Assembly: GCF_011927765.1 (NCBI RefSeq)
Contig: NZ_JAATJG010000013.1
Coordinates: 1 to 64,000, forward strand
Length of the DNA stretch: 64,000 nt
Origin: Wenyingzhuangia aestuarii
GTDB taxonomy: Bacteria; Bacteroidota; Bacteroidia; Flavobacteriales; Flavobacteriaceae
Direction: 5' to 3'
Part shown: positions 1 to 8,520 of the stretch, piece after piece
Position numbering within the stretch: the stretch's first letter is position 1
How the letters are laid out: the number at the start of each line of letters is the position of its first letter
Notes under the pieces: model-generated
Database searches by the model: none
The model's input: the letters and a program-made list of their open reading frames with translations, nothing else
Told to the model about the DNA's origin: nothing
Position numbers and translations under genes: made by a program

Positions 1-140
1 AATATCATTAGCTTTAAATGGAATGAGCCCGATAAAATATCGAGCTCATATCAATAATTAATTTTTTAACCGTCCAACTTTTTGGGGGCTGTCCAAAAAT
101 GCCTCCTTTTTTTATACATAAAACATTATTCAGAGAACTT
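1..140. other. Intergenic region at the left edge
   Basis: No gene is visible here. It lies downstream of mcrC, which ends at 141 reading left. A T-rich stretch around 106-114 could help terminate the defense operon, but I see no convincing stem in front of it. The segment is cut by the window edge. Confidence 0.5.
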
Positions 141-1358
141 CTAAGATTCTAGCAAATCATATAATATTTTGTTTCCTATCCATTTATCTAATTTTTTATC
201 ATCATCTAAAACAGAAGCAAAGCTAATTTTACACTGATGTTCTACTCCATCAAATTGGTTATTGTGATAAAGTTTAAATGGACTCGATGCACCATCACCT
301 GGATACAGCAACATTACTTTACTCGTGTTCCAAAAACGAGCATAGGTGTACATTTGTCTTAAATCTTCTATAGATGGTTGACTGTTTTTTGGTTTCTTCC
401 ATTTGGTATCAATAATAATGGTCTCCTCTCCTTTTTGAATTACAATATCTGGTCTGATAGTCCTATAAGTTCCCCAGAACTTTTTAGATGCTTGTCCTTT
501 TACTATAATTTCGGATCCTCTACATGTTTTCTTTAACATAGTTAAAACATATTCTTCCCAAAGAATGTTCATGTCAAATAATAACGCTAACATCTTTTCT
601 TTACCTGATTTTATGTCTGGAGAATAGTTCAATAATATTAAACGAGCTAATTCTAATGCCTTGGTGTAAGCGATTGTTTTCCTATTTAAGCTTACATTGT
701 TTAGAATCTTCTCATTTATTTGTATTCTAGAAACTGTTGGGAAATTCATTTTGATACGCTTACAAGCATCACTTAAACGAGTTCCTTTGGTAAATTGATC
801 TACCACACACAAAGCTTCGTTTAGTACTTGATGTAGTTGATGATTGGTATCATATACTTGATGTGTGGTGTAAAAACGTTCTTTATGAACTAAATTATGA
901 CGTAAGTTCCCAGCAAATTCTAATTTTCCTTTGAGTACCGTACTGTTAGAGGTGTTTTTTCTATACTGTTTTACCAAACCACTGTGAATTAAGAACTGTA
1001 GTTCCTTTAAGTATATTTCAAAATAAATTTCTAATAAGTTTAAATTTTGTCTATTTACATTGGCTGCTCCTGTGCTTTCTACTTTTAAACGACCTGTGGT
1101 TTTTAGCATTTGCAACAATACCTCTCTCCACAAGTTTTCTTCTTTATTTTTATCTACTTTGGGAAGTATTTCTATGGTTAAATCTTCTACCTGAATGATC
1201 CCTACGAATTGTTTTAACTTAATTCCTTTGGCAATTCCATCAAAATATTTGTTGTCATGAAATTCATTGAACCTTAATAAGGCATCTAGTTTCTCTTGAT
1301 TCATGTATTGATGAGTCAAGGTTAAACGATCATGTTCAAATAAGGTTATTTGTTTCAT
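141..1358 (-). CDS. mcrC: McrC-like nuclease subunit of a McrBC restriction system
   Basis: 405-residue partner of the GTPase encoded just upstream; the two genes share one base (1358), so they are translationally coupled. McrC supplies the endonuclease that cuts modified DNA once McrB has translocated. The PD-(D/E)xK nuclease core is visible near residues 300-320 as RPDIVI followed about 10 residues later by IIIDTKWK. The N-terminal half contains the usual McrC region that binds the McrB hexamer. Length is typical of McrC-like (5-methylcytosine-specific restriction) proteins. It is the last gene of the long leftward operon. The modified base recognised cannot be read from the sequence. Confidence 0.9.
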   Translation of the reverse strand: MKQITLFEHDRLTLTHQYMNQEKLDALLRFNEFHDNKYFDGIAKGIKLKQFVGIIQVEDLTIEILPKVDKNKEENLWREVLLQMLKTTGRLKVESTGAANVNRQNLNLLEIYFEIYLKELQFLIHSGLVKQYRKNTSNSTVLKGKLEFAGNLRHNLVHKERFYTTHQVYDTNHQLHQVLNEALCVVDQFTKGTRLSDACKRIKMNFPTVSRIQINEKILNNVSLNRKTIAYTKALELARLILLNYSPDIKSGKEKMLALLFDMNILWEEYVLTMLKKTCRGSEIIVKGQASKKFWGTYRTIRPDIVIQKGEETIIIDTKWKKPKNSQPSIEDLRQMYTYARFWNTSKVMLLYPGDGASSPFKLYHNNQFDGVEHQCKISFASVLDDDKKLDKWIGNKILYDLLES

Positions 1359-3988
1359 TAGGCCAATAATTTAGCTATTGCCTCTTTAAAATCAATTTCA
1401 TCAAAAGGGATGATTTCATATGACTGGCTTACTAAACTTTCTCTGCCTTGGTATTCAAAACTAGAGAAGATGGCATCATCGTTCTCTACAATTTTGACAA
1501 AACCTTCTCCTAAGACCAATCCTATTTTACCATCATCTCCATAAAAATATTCTTGTAACAATGGAATGATACAGTCTTTAAAGGTGGTTTTTAATTCCTC
1601 AAGGGAAGTAACATTTATAAAATAAGAATGACCTATGGTATGATCTCTATTTATCAATGCCTCTACTCTTTTGTTAATCTTTTCTAAAAGTTCTGAAAGA
1701 TTGATATCTTCTATTATTTTGTCTTTTAAAAGTAATGTATTAGGCATCATTTCTTCAAACACAAATCTACGTCTTAAAGCCGTATCTAAAGCTTCTACCG
1801 AACGATCTGCTGTGTTCATGGTACCAATAATATGTAGGTTGTTAGGCACTCCAAAAGTTTCTTTGCTGTAAGGAAGTGTTACCGTTAAGGCTTCTTTGTT
1901 TCCTAAACGTTTGCTAGGTTCTAATAACGTAATAAGTTCTCCAAATATAGCGGATACATTTCCTCTGTTGATTTCATCAATAATTAGTACTATTGGTTTT
2001 GCTGTAGCATCTTTATAATTTTCAAAATGAAAATTATTTACCATTTGTTTTTTATCATGATAAGATGTAATGTTAGGCTCAGTAGTATTTGTTTGAATCA
2101 TCAAATCTCTAACCTTATTTAATACCGCCCAAAAAACAGTTGCATTACAACCTCCAATATAATTAGTGATTTCTTTGTGCAGGTTGTCTAACTCATTTAA
2201 TTCACCAATATTTTGATGTAATTTTAATAATCGAGTTTCAGAAACTGTGTATAAAGTTTTTCCGTTTTGATGTCTTAAACGAATATTTCCTTGGTCTGTA
2301 ATATTTTCTACAACAACTGTATTTCCATTTTTTATAATCAACTCTACTGATTCATTATTTGAAAAACTAACTTCTATATTTTCTAATAATTGTTTGTACG
2401 CTTGAGTAAAACTATAAGTTTCTTTTACTTGAGTACTATTAGATTGTTTTACAAACTCATAAGATGCTTGGTAACTTAATTTTTTAAATAGTCCATCTTC
2501 AATTTTATAAATTACCTGATTTTCATCAGTTGTTTCTGGTTTTATTCCTTCTACAAAATCTTCATAAGCCATGGATTGATGAAAAGTGGTAAATACAATT
2601 TGTCCTTGGTTTATCAATTCATCATATCTTTCTTTTAAAGTTTTTCTGCCTTCTTTGGAGGTATCATCTATGATAAATGAAGGATCTGCTATTGAAACCG
2701 CTTTGTTAATGGTATTGTAGGTTTTACCTGTTCCTGGAGGTCCGTAAAGGATTTGGTTAAGTGGATGCCCATAATCTACTGGTAATTTACCTGAGAAAAA
2801 AGCAACAAAATACTTTAATCCTTTTCCTTTATGTTCAAAGGATCTAGATGATAATTTTTCATATTCTTTGAATTTTAAGTTCGAAAAATATTTAAAATCC
2901 TCTACCTCAAAATATTCTTTTACTTTATGTTTTGTTAGTATTAACTTTAAATTATTTGCATAAATATTAATTGTAGTTTTACTTAAATCATTTAATTCTA
3001 AATAAGTTAAATACTCCTGATATAACGAATCTATTTGTTCCGTTTTATTCCTAACCATACTCTTGTTAAATTTTTCTTTTAAAAAAATAAAGTAATTATT
3101 TTTACCCATTATTGCTTTAGGTCTTCCATTCCCTTTTTTATTATTATAGTCATAAAAAGCCTTATTTTCAACTTCCAAATCACCATATAGCAATACTTTC
3201 AGAAAATCTATTTTTTTATTAAAATTTTCTTTTGACACTTCAAACAAATCAATTTCAGAAAAGTAACTATTAATTTCTTTTAGTTTTTCTAAAACACCAT
3301 CTAATTCGTCACCATAATAATCTTTATAAGTTTTTGGTCCATTTTTTAATAACCACCTAGCAAATTCTTGTTTTATATCAACGGTAGATGAATTCATTTT
3401 ATTAAAATAATCTAACACTTGCCATGGGTATGAAATCAAATCCATTTTGTTTGTGTGAGTTATATTTTTTTGAAAATAATTAGCCATTGTATGGCTATCA
3501 TGGAACCAATTTCCTGTATAATTTTCTATAGGTTCTTCAATATTTTCTTTTAGATAACTAAAAAGTTTCTTTAAATCTTTTTGACTTACTACCGTACTTA
3601 ATAAATTAGGCTGTAAGCCTGCTAACATCCTAAATGTAGCAGCTTTTCTATCTTGACTAGTGTATTTATTTATAGTCTCTTTTAGTTTTTGATAAGCTTC
3701 CCAACTTGGTACAAATTGATTCTCTGCAACAACTTTTAATAAATAAGAAATTTGACCCCAATTATTTTTGATAGCTTCTTTTTCTAAATTGGTAAAATAT
3801 CCTTGTTGCAAGGATGAAACACATTGATTGTTAGATTTTTCAAAAAACTCCATAAAAACATCATTATCCCAATCTTTATATTCTGCTTTTGTAATGGCTT
3901 CTGTAATAAATTTAGGAACAAAATTCTTATAGGCATTTATCCAGTCATTCCACACCTCTATTTTACCTATAACATCTACTAATTTCAT
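1358..3988 (-). CDS. mcrB: McrB-like AAA+ GTPase of a McrBC restriction system
   Basis: 876 residues. The C-terminal half is a McrB-type AAA+ motor: Walker A GPPGTGKT near residue 415, Walker B VLIIDEINRG near 667, the McrB signature MNTADRS near 726, and an arginine-rich RRRF just after. The N-terminal ~400 residues are not a standard McrB DNA-binding domain that I recognise; McrB N-termini vary and set which modified DNA is bound. Residues ~318-398 (around EYLTYLELNDLSKTTINIY) look like the SAM-like core-binding fold of tyrosine recombinases. Only 77 bases separate it from hsdS, so it is probably in the same transcript as the type I system. Confidence 0.9.
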   Translation of the reverse strand: MKLVDVIGKIEVWNDWINAYKNFVPKFITEAITKAEYKDWDNDVFMEFFEKSNNQCVSSLQQGYFTNLEKEAIKNNWGQISYLLKVVAENQFVPSWEAYQKLKETINKYTSQDRKAATFRMLAGLQPNLLSTVVSQKDLKKLFSYLKENIEEPIENYTGNWFHDSHTMANYFQKNITHTNKMDLISYPWQVLDYFNKMNSSTVDIKQEFARWLLKNGPKTYKDYYGDELDGVLEKLKEINSYFSEIDLFEVSKENFNKKIDFLKVLLYGDLEVENKAFYDYNNKKGNGRPKAIMGKNNYFIFLKEKFNKSMVRNKTEQIDSLYQEYLTYLELNDLSKTTINIYANNLKLILTKHKVKEYFEVEDFKYFSNLKFKEYEKLSSRSFEHKGKGLKYFVAFFSGKLPVDYGHPLNQILYGPPGTGKTYNTINKAVSIADPSFIIDDTSKEGRKTLKERYDELINQGQIVFTTFHQSMAYEDFVEGIKPETTDENQVIYKIEDGLFKKLSYQASYEFVKQSNSTQVKETYSFTQAYKQLLENIEVSFSNNESVELIIKNGNTVVVENITDQGNIRLRHQNGKTLYTVSETRLLKLHQNIGELNELDNLHKEITNYIGGCNATVFWAVLNKVRDLMIQTNTTEPNITSYHDKKQMVNNFHFENYKDATAKPIVLIIDEINRGNVSAIFGELITLLEPSKRLGNKEALTVTLPYSKETFGVPNNLHIIGTMNTADRSVEALDTALRRRFVFEEMMPNTLLLKDKIIEDINLSELLEKINKRVEALINRDHTIGHSYFINVTSLEELKTTFKDCIIPLLQEYFYGDDGKIGLVLGEGFVKIVENDDAIFSSFEYQGRESLVSQSYEIIPFDEIDFKEAIAKLLA

Positions 3989-4065
3989 TTTTTTCTATAG
4001 CTTTTTTATATAAAAACGGTTCAAGTGTTGATACTGAAACAAGATCAGAATACAAGAACTGACAT

Positions 4066-5256
4066 TTACAAGTCCCCTTTAAAAGCTTGGTCTAACAAAC
4101 TACTTTTTAAGGATTTTAAATGAGTTAGTTTTCTTTGAATTGAAGCTTCAAGCTCTTTTGTTTTTTCTTGAATTTTAACAATTCTTTTAATTTGTCTTTT
4201 TTGAACTGATAGGTCTGGGACAGGTATTAACCATTCTTCTAAAAAAGATCTCGGAACTCTTTTTAATCCACCTGCTCCAGTCATGTTTTCTTTTCCTGTA
4301 ATCCTAAATTGCTCTGTTAAAACAGCAAAATAAATCCATTCTGGTAATACAGTTTCTTTAGGTCTTAAAACATGATATTCTGATGAACCAAACCCTATTC
4401 CATTCATTAAATCTTTTGCTAACCCTGCTTTACCATTTTCAAAACAAGGTGTTACTTTTGCTAAAATGATATCTCCATCAGCAAAATAAGTGTAACCTTT
4501 GTAGACTTCATTTATTTTTTTTAATTCATTTGGAACAAAATTAATATTATGTTCATTTAAATCTTTCATTGGTAAAAATGAAACATCTATAGTATCTTCT
4601 AAATTTCTAACTTCTGATTTTTTAGGCCCAATAAAACAAACTTCTTTAAGCGTTTTATCTCCTTTAGAATATATTTCATCCAACACTGACCCCATTAACG
4701 CTTGGGTATGTTGTATGTTTTCTTGTAACAGTGCTATGGCCTTGTCTATGTTGGTAAACAAACCATCTAATTTGGCTACAATGCGTTGTTGTTCTAAATG
4801 GTTCGTCGGAAATGACATTTTTACTTCCCTTATTTCTTTCAAATGTAGATTAGGAACACCGACACCTTTCAACCTATTATTAAACTGTTTTTTTGCATTC
4901 GGTGAGTTTATGAAATATAGTAAATACTCTGGTATAACTTCTCCTTTAGTTCTCAACCACGCAAGACTAACATAGATATTAAAAGGTACATCTCTATCAA
5001 CCATTGCTGCAACTCCCGTAGTTCCATTTTTAGCTAACAAAATATCTCCAATTTTTGGTGCAATACGTTTTTGAAATTCTATATATTGCTTTTCGTCAAC
5101 ATATCTAACATTCTGCCAGTCTATTTTTTGAGATGTAACATTTTTAGAAGATAAAAATATATATCCCTTCTCAAAATAGGTTGGAGTTTGATGTGTTCCA
5201 TCTGTTATTCTCTCACAAATATCTTGTAATCTTTTTTCTTTCCACTTACCCATCAA
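4066..5256 (-). CDS. hsdS: Type I restriction-modification specificity subunit HsdS
   Basis: 396 residues with two target-recognition domains, each followed by a helical spacer (around residues 150-190 and 355-390, for example LEQQRIVAKLDGLF and SVQKRQIKRIVKIQ). The repeats position the two methylase copies and define a bipartite recognition site. Each domain starts with the typical pattern of a tight hydrophobic strand followed by ILLAKNGTTG or IILAKVTPC. The start overlaps the end of hsdM by 11 bases. The target sequence cannot be predicted from sequence alone. Confidence 0.93.
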   Translation of the reverse strand: MMGKWKEKRLQDICERITDGTHQTPTYFEKGYIFLSSKNVTSQKIDWQNVRYVDEKQYIEFQKRIAPKIGDILLAKNGTTGVAAMVDRDVPFNIYVSLAWLRTKGEVIPEYLLYFINSPNAKKQFNNRLKGVGVPNLHLKEIREVKMSFPTNHLEQQRIVAKLDGLFTNIDKAIALLQENIQHTQALMGSVLDEIYSKGDKTLKEVCFIGPKKSEVRNLEDTIDVSFLPMKDLNEHNINFVPNELKKINEVYKGYTYFADGDIILAKVTPCFENGKAGLAKDLMNGIGFGSSEYHVLRPKETVLPEWIYFAVLTEQFRITGKENMTGAGGLKRVPRSFLEEWLIPVPDLSVQKRQIKRIVKIQEKTKELEASIQRKLTHLKSLKSSLLDQAFKGDL

Positions 5257-6763
5257 TCAAGCTTTCTATTTGGTTCATTAATGTGTTTATGGCAGCATCG
5301 TTTTGTTTGATGGCTTTTAGCAGCTCTTTAGGCGTTTGGTGCACTACCTCTACTACTTTGTGTGGGTTTTTGGCGCTAAGGTCGTAGTCTTTTATGTCTG
5401 CTATATTTACTGTCCAGTTATAGCTTACTTCTACTCCGCTCTGTGACTCTTTTAATTTGGCATTGGTAGCATTGCGTTCTTTTGGGTGGTGAAACAGGTG
5501 TACAAACTCTTGTAAGTGCTCGTAAGCAATGGGTTTGTTTTTGGTGAGTTTGTAAGGAGGTGTAACATCGTAGTACCAAATATTGTTAGTGGCTCCGTTT
5601 CTATCAAAATAAATAATATTGGTTTTTACTCCACTATAAGGCAAAAAGACTCCTGCTGGTAAACTTACAATGGTGTGCACATTAAAGTTTTCTAACAAGG
5701 TTTGTTTTACCTTGGTAAATGCATTGTTGGTTTGGAACAAAACTCCCTCTGGCACTACAATGGCTGCACGTCCTTCTAATTTTAGCATTTTCATAAAATG
5801 CTGCATGAATAGAATTTCTGTAGCATTGCTTTCTACCGGAAAGTTTTGTTGTATTTGCTTTTTTTCTTTTCCTCCAAAAGGTGGATTTGCCAAAATTACA
5901 TTGTGTCTATCCTTTTCTTGATAATCTCGTATGTTTTGGGTTAAAGTATTTCCTTTAAAAACGTTAGGACTTTCTATCCCATGAAGAATCATGTTCATCA
6001 TTCCCATTACATACCCTAAACTGGTTTTTTCTTGCCCAAAAAAAGTATGGTTTTGAATGGTTTCCCAATCTTTTGCGGATAGATTTTCTTTTTTAGTTCC
6101 TGCTGTTAAAAAATCAAAGGCTTCTACCAAAAAACCACCCGAACCTACCGCTCCATCATAAATGGTATCTCCTACCTTAATGTGCGTTGTTTCTACCATG
6201 GCTTTTATAATGGCTCTTGGAGTGTAGAACTCTCCAGAGTTTCCACCATCAGACCCCATGCTTTTTAGTAGGTTTTCATAAACTTGAGATAACTCAAACA
6301 ATTCATCATTGCTCTGAAAATCTAACTTATCAATAATATCTAATACTTCACGTAAAGTATGTCCACTAGCAATACGGTTGTCTAAATATTCAAAAATAGC
6401 CCCTATTTTATAGGTCAACGTTTTAGGATCGTTGGTGGTACTTTTAAAAGCTTTTAAATAAGGAAACAAGGTATTGTTGACAAAATCTATTAAATCACTT
6501 CCTGTTAAAGCTCTTTTTACATCTAATACTCCGTTTTCATCTTTAGGACAAGCCCATTGTTGCCAACGTAAATCTTTACGTAACACATGTGTGTATTCTG
6601 TCCCTTCTAAAAAAGCTTCATCGGCTTTGTTGTCTTCGTAATCGTTTAAGAACTTTAAAAATAGCACCCAAGAAATTTGTTCTGTGTAGTGCATGGCACC
6701 AGAAATTCCATCATCTCTACGGAGAATGTCCGTAATTCTATCTATATTATTTTGTATGCTCAT
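5246..6763 (-). CDS. hsdM: Type I restriction-modification DNA N6-adenine methyltransferase HsdM
   Basis: 505 residues. An N-terminal helical domain (MSIQNNIDRITDILRRDDGI) is followed by the N6-methylase fold: SAM-binding motif I as DGAVGSGGFL near residue 204 and catalytic motif IV NPPFG near residue 291, which marks adenine N6 methylation. It methylates host sites with HsdS and forms the restriction complex with HsdR. Its first codon abuts the stop codon of the upstream ATPase gene with no gap, so the ATPase is physically part of this operon. Confidence 0.95.
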   Translation of the reverse strand: MSIQNNIDRITDILRRDDGISGAMHYTEQISWVLFLKFLNDYEDNKADEAFLEGTEYTHVLRKDLRWQQWACPKDENGVLDVKRALTGSDLIDFVNNTLFPYLKAFKSTTNDPKTLTYKIGAIFEYLDNRIASGHTLREVLDIIDKLDFQSNDELFELSQVYENLLKSMGSDGGNSGEFYTPRAIIKAMVETTHIKVGDTIYDGAVGSGGFLVEAFDFLTAGTKKENLSAKDWETIQNHTFFGQEKTSLGYVMGMMNMILHGIESPNVFKGNTLTQNIRDYQEKDRHNVILANPPFGGKEKKQIQQNFPVESNATEILFMQHFMKMLKLEGRAAIVVPEGVLFQTNNAFTKVKQTLLENFNVHTIVSLPAGVFLPYSGVKTNIIYFDRNGATNNIWYYDVTPPYKLTKNKPIAYEHLQEFVHLFHHPKERNATNAKLKESQSGVEVSYNWTVNIADIKDYDLSAKNPHKVVEVVHQTPKELLKAIKQNDAAINTLMNQIESLIDG

Positions 6764-8518
6764 TTATATATGGTCTCTTAGGTAATTGTACATTAATTCT
6801 ATATCATTTGAAATCTCATCAACAGGGATTTCTTCAATCATTAAATCTAATTTTTCTTCATCAAAACCTCCATCTTTATATAATGGGTGTATTAATGTCT
6901 TACTGTCTAATTCTCTAATATCAGTGAAATCATCGAGATTATTATTTCTAGGAAAAGTAATGTGTCTAAATTGATCTTCTAACTCCTGTAACTTTTCAAA
7001 ATAATTCAACATGGATGGAGATATTAAATAATTTTCTATTTCACGACGTTTCCAACTTAAAAGGTGACATGTTGTTGCATTTGCAACTCCTGCTACTTTA
7101 AATTTTTTGACATCCTTAAACTCATTATGAATTCTAACTCTTAAATCATTATTAACCTGACTTATTGGTAAGTCATCTTTATCACAAATTAAAAATAGAT
7201 CTTCAGTTAATGAATTACTTGGTGCATTCGCTTTAAAATCTTCTACAAAACGTAGTTTTCCCTTACCAAAAACCTCTTCCGTAGTTTTAAAACTAGATGT
7301 TCTCTTTATGGGTATGATTTGATTAAATATTACATTAACTTGTTCTCCTATTTTTTTAAAGGCTAGTTTTCTAAAAATCAACCAATCTACATGATCATCG
7401 ATTAAGGCTATTTTTTTTATTCTAGAAGCAACATTAAATTCATATGAATTTTTACCTACTATATTTGATAAACGTTTAGATAATTCTATAATTGTTAAAT
7501 CAGCTTCAATTTTACCGTTTTCTATTAACTTAATGCTTTCTATTTCATTCTGAAGTATTGAATCAGAAATATGAGTAGTCGCAATAATTTTACCTGAAGC
7601 AGCTTTTAAAACAGTCCATAATTTTTCTATATTTTCATAATACAAATGAGAATCTATTTCATCAAATAGAAAAATAGTATTTTCTGAATCAAAAAGATCT
7701 AATATGGCATATGTGGATAATAATTGATATTCACCATCACTTAAAGAACTGAATTCTAAATTATTTTTAAACTTTAAACTGCATTCTTCTAATTCTGTAT
7801 TAGAAGTCCATCCATTAGTTGCTAAAGCCCAAAATGTAAAAATTTTATTTATATTCTTATGAGTAAATACATCATATGCTTTTTCTGAATCAAATTTAAG
7901 CCAACGTTTTACTAGATTTGTATTGTTAGAAAAATCAAAATCAATATTGAATGTGGAAATTATTTTTTCAATGGTTTCATGAAAGCTTGTTTTTCTTAAT
8001 TGATCTTCATTAAATACATACCCCTCTTCTTCTTGATCTGTATGTTCTTCTTCCTCAATTTCTTTTTTTATTTTATCTACATAATATTTTCTTATTCTAA
8101 ATCTAAAATCTAGTTTCGATGAAATATCGTCACCCAAAACATCATCTATATCTATATAATTCTTTTCTACAAGATATTTTCTTACCAATCCATTAGGTTT
8201 AAAAATTGTTGACCAAAACACCAACATTCTTACCCAATTAGCATCAAAATAAAAAGAATTGATAGATGATTCCTCTCTTTCATTTAAATATCTTCTATTT
8301 ATTTTTTTGTGATGATTAAAAAGTGATGAAAACAATTCATTTTGTCCAGATGAAAAACAAATTACTTTAAGAGTTTCATCTTCAATATATTTTTGAAATA
8401 TTGCTTCTAATATTGAAGATTTCCCACAACCATTTTGACCAATAAATGTTATTAAACCATTTGTTAAGTCTAATGATTGTTCCGCTTCAGATAATTTACT
8501 TTTAAAATTTATAGTCAT
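6764..8518 (-). CDS. AAA ATPase with TOPRIM-like C-terminus embedded in the type I RM operon
   Basis: 584 residues. Residues 24-40 hold a Walker A (FIGQNGCGKSS) of the SMC/ABC-like AAA_15/AAA_21 type; Walker B with the catalytic glutamate (IFLFDEIDSHL) lies near residue 282 and an ATTH switch follows. The C-terminal third carries acidic motifs (IALIDDHVDW near 371, LICDKDD near 444) that resemble a TOPRIM nuclease as in OLD proteins. It sits between hsdR and hsdM with a 2-base and a zero-base gap. Known embedded genes at this place include anticodon nucleases (PrrC, RloC) and OLD-like nucleases; the anticodon-nuclease residues are not evident, so an OLD-like effector is my preferred reading. 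Exact role is inferred. Confidence 0.7.
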   Translation of the reverse strand: MTINFKSKLSEAEQSLDLTNGLITFIGQNGCGKSSILEAIFQKYIEDETLKVICFSSGQNELFSSLFNHHKKINRRYLNEREESSINSFYFDANWVRMLVFWSTIFKPNGLVRKYLVEKNYIDIDDVLGDDISSKLDFRFRIRKYYVDKIKKEIEEEEHTDQEEEGYVFNEDQLRKTSFHETIEKIISTFNIDFDFSNNTNLVKRWLKFDSEKAYDVFTHKNINKIFTFWALATNGWTSNTELEECSLKFKNNLEFSSLSDGEYQLLSTYAILDLFDSENTIFLFDEIDSHLYYENIEKLWTVLKAASGKIIATTHISDSILQNEIESIKLIENGKIEADLTIIELSKRLSNIVGKNSYEFNVASRIKKIALIDDHVDWLIFRKLAFKKIGEQVNVIFNQIIPIKRTSSFKTTEEVFGKGKLRFVEDFKANAPSNSLTEDLFLICDKDDLPISQVNNDLRVRIHNEFKDVKKFKVAGVANATTCHLLSWKRREIENYLISPSMLNYFEKLQELEDQFRHITFPRNNNLDDFTDIRELDSKTLIHPLYKDGGFDEEKLDLMIEEIPVDEISNDIELMYNYLRDHI

Positions 8519-8520
8519 AA

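Noticed and set aside
6764-8518. Anticodon nuclease (PrrC/RloC) in the type I operon
   Set aside because: Position and ATPase fit, but the C-terminal region shows acidic TOPRIM-like motifs and not the Arg/Glu/His triad expected for anticodon nucleases.
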